Positions 63,004 through 64,000 of a stretch of 64,000 bases of DNA are shown here, piece by piece; the stretch's first letter is position 1, and every line of letters starts with the position of its first letter. Both the position numbers and the translations under genes were made by a program. The stretch comes from Runella sp. SP2 (GTDB lineage: Bacteria > Bacteroidota > Bacteroidia > Cytophagales > Spirosomataceae): contig NZ_CP031030.1 of the NCBI RefSeq assembly GCF_003711225.1, forward strand, positions 1,736,001-1,800,000, given 5' to 3'. The notes beneath the pieces were generated by a model. The model was not told where the DNA came from. It saw nothing but the letters and a program-made list of their open reading frames with translations, and made no database searches.

Positions 63004-63936
63004 GCTGTTGTTTTTTTACATTATGTGGTTTGCTTATTTTTTATTAATTCTTGTATTTATTTAAGTCCGAAATACCGACAGTTCTCCAAACAACAACTTG
63101 AAAATAGTTCTTGGTCACTTTTTCAAGTTCATTACTTATATTTCTTTTAAAGCTAACACCAATATTAAAATTAATCCCAAGTGATTTTGCATCTGTTTCT
63201 AATGTAGATGCGATTTCATCCACACTATTTTCATTTATAGTTATATCAAAGTAAACTATTCCTATTGCAGTTATTAACCTTTTTGGATTTTCAAGGTTGT
63301 AAATACTATTTCTACAATCAGAATATTCTAAGTTTCTTGCTATTTTTATTACTGCGTTTTGGTCAAGTTCAAACTGATGATATCTGCCTTCAATTTTCAA
63401 TTCTTTATTGGCAAATTTTAAGTATGCAGCGTATAATTTTGCCTTAAAACTTTCAATTATATCTGTATTTAACGATGGATTCGCTATTCTAATTTTATTC
63501 AAATCAGATTCTACAGTTAAGTCAATATCTAGTTTTAAAAACTCCTTCTCTGAATAATTTATACTTTGTCCTTTATTTCCTGTTGAGCCAAGCCTTTTGA
63601 CTTGTTGCTCTGTAAAAGGATTCTTAGTATCTGATGAACAAGGAAATTTTAAGTTTCCAGTTTTAATGTTCTCAGGGAAAACGTGTCCTAAAATATTGTG
63701 CGCAATGATTTCAGGTGTACTATTATCATCAATTATTGGGTCATAAGTTTTCTTTGTCATCTTCATATAAGGACCTAAATTTCCAGGACGACAATCATTA
63801 CAAACTACAGAAGTCTTTAATTTCTTACCTTGAATATTGAATGTTGGTTTGCATCCAAACCCTAATAATGCGATTGAAAGGATAACCGTTATTTTTTTCA
63901 TATTGTTTAGTTTTAGTATTTACAATAGCATACAAC
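62997..63936. repeat. Perfect 10-bp complementary ends around the lipoprotein gene
   Basis: GTTGTATGCT (62997-63006) and AGCATACAAC (63927-63936) are exact reverse complements and flank the 63044-63901 gene on both sides at 37 and 25 bp. Confidence 0.85.
63044..63901 (-). CDS. Hypothetical lipoprotein of the cassette-like array
   Basis: 285-residue predicted lipoprotein: MKKITVILSIALLGFGC with lipid-modified Cys 17, then an extracytoplasmic domain with paired Cys (VVCNDCRPGN, about 33-41). The rest is charged and mixed alpha/beta (YDPIIDDNSTPEIIAHNILG, FNIGVSFKRNISNELEKVTK). I do not recognise it. It is the only gene between two perfectly complementary 10-bp ends, with site B downstream and site C upstream. 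Confidence 0.7.
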   Translation of the reverse strand: MKKITVILSIALLGFGCKPTFNIQGKKLKTSVVCNDCRPGNLGPYMKMTKKTYDPIIDDNSTPEIIAHNILGHVFPENIKTGNLKFPCSSDTKNPFTEQQVKRLGSTGNKGQSINYSEKEFLKLDIDLTVESDLNKIRIANPSLNTDIIESFKAKLYAAYLKFANKELKIEGRYHQFELDQNAVIKIARNLEYSDCRNSIYNLENPKRLITAIGIVYFDITINENSVDEIASTLETDAKSLGINFNIGVSFKRNISNELEKVTKNYFQVVVWRTVGISDLNKYKN

Positions 63937-64000
63937 GGAGGGTAAATGGGTGCGGCCTATGGTCGAAGACCTCATTATATTGGACCCATTTGCCTGTTGG
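63930..64000 (-). repeat. attC-like inverted repeat (site C, cut by window edge)
   Basis: ATACAACGG (63930-63938), then TAAATGGGT (63943-63951), a central ATGGTCGAAGACC region, ACCCATTTG (63984-63992) and CCTGTTGG (63993-64000). AAATGGGT/ACCCATTT pair perfectly and ACAACGG pairs with CCTGTTG with one bulge. The right limit is outside the window. Confidence 0.62.

Overview
The window looks like the chromosome of a Cytophagales bacterium (Bacteroidota), most plausibly a Spirosomaceae member such as Runella or a relative. This is inferred from the SusC/SusD pair, promoter boxes of the TTTG / TAnnTTTG type, near absence of Shine-Dalgarno sequences apart from the ribosomal protein genes, and many Bacteroidota-specific families (START-like, DUF4197, DUF3050, DUF6454, 3-coathanger stack domains). 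No rRNA is present; there is one tRNA (CAU anticodon).

Layout. 1-2165 (minus): mgtE (cut by the left edge) and rsmA. 2320-9578 (minus): a polysaccharide utilisation locus, susC - susD - LamG lipoprotein - GH144-like glycosidase, with a divergent membrane-spanning propeller/LuxR-type regulator at 9787 and then a six-sensor-module hybrid histidine kinase and a PlsC acyltransferase. 17474-21804: envelope and housekeeping genes (DUF1080, DUF6454, YdcF, LptF/G-type permease, START-like). 21962-22035: tRNA. 22193-33926: a secreted metalloprotease, an orphan TrpF-like protein, small envelope proteins, oxidoreductases, an SGNH protein, tsaE and alanine dehydrogenase. 33931-36397: DUF1684, rpsF-rpsR-rplI, YtxH-like. 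36645-39135: sufS-sufE-sufT-like-bacilliredoxin. 39262-41561: a VWA protein coupled to a pentahaem cytochrome. 41569-48528: cold shock protein, three GNAT genes, LysR regulator, a 2-oxoacid dehydrogenase E2, cinA, DUF4197. 48607-52903 (minus): PBP2 - RodA - aminoglycoside-phosphotransferase-like protein, an elongasome operon. 53080-54093: SMP-30 lactonase.

From about 54.1 kb to the right edge the character changes: REP-like hairpin elements (three copies), an Rpn/PD-(D/E)XK transposase-family nuclease, a large internally duplicated beta-helix surface protein, NhaA with a small membrane protein, and finally an AT-rich block (60392-64000) of four minus-strand genes that I do not recognise or only recognise as Mrr-like. 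The genes of that block are separated by long imperfect inverted repeats of about 130 bp. One gene has perfectly complementary 10-bp ends and its downstream repeat finishes with a GTTRRRY core, which is the architecture of an integron-type gene cassette with an attC site. No integrase is in the window. This cassette-like array is the best candidate for an undescribed system here.

Other points of interest are dispersed-repeat sequence read in frame inside the E2 linker, the strong Shine-Dalgarno of rpsR (bS18, a protein that helps hide the anti-Shine-Dalgarno in Bacteroidota ribosomes), and an APH-fold protein in the PBP2-RodA operon.
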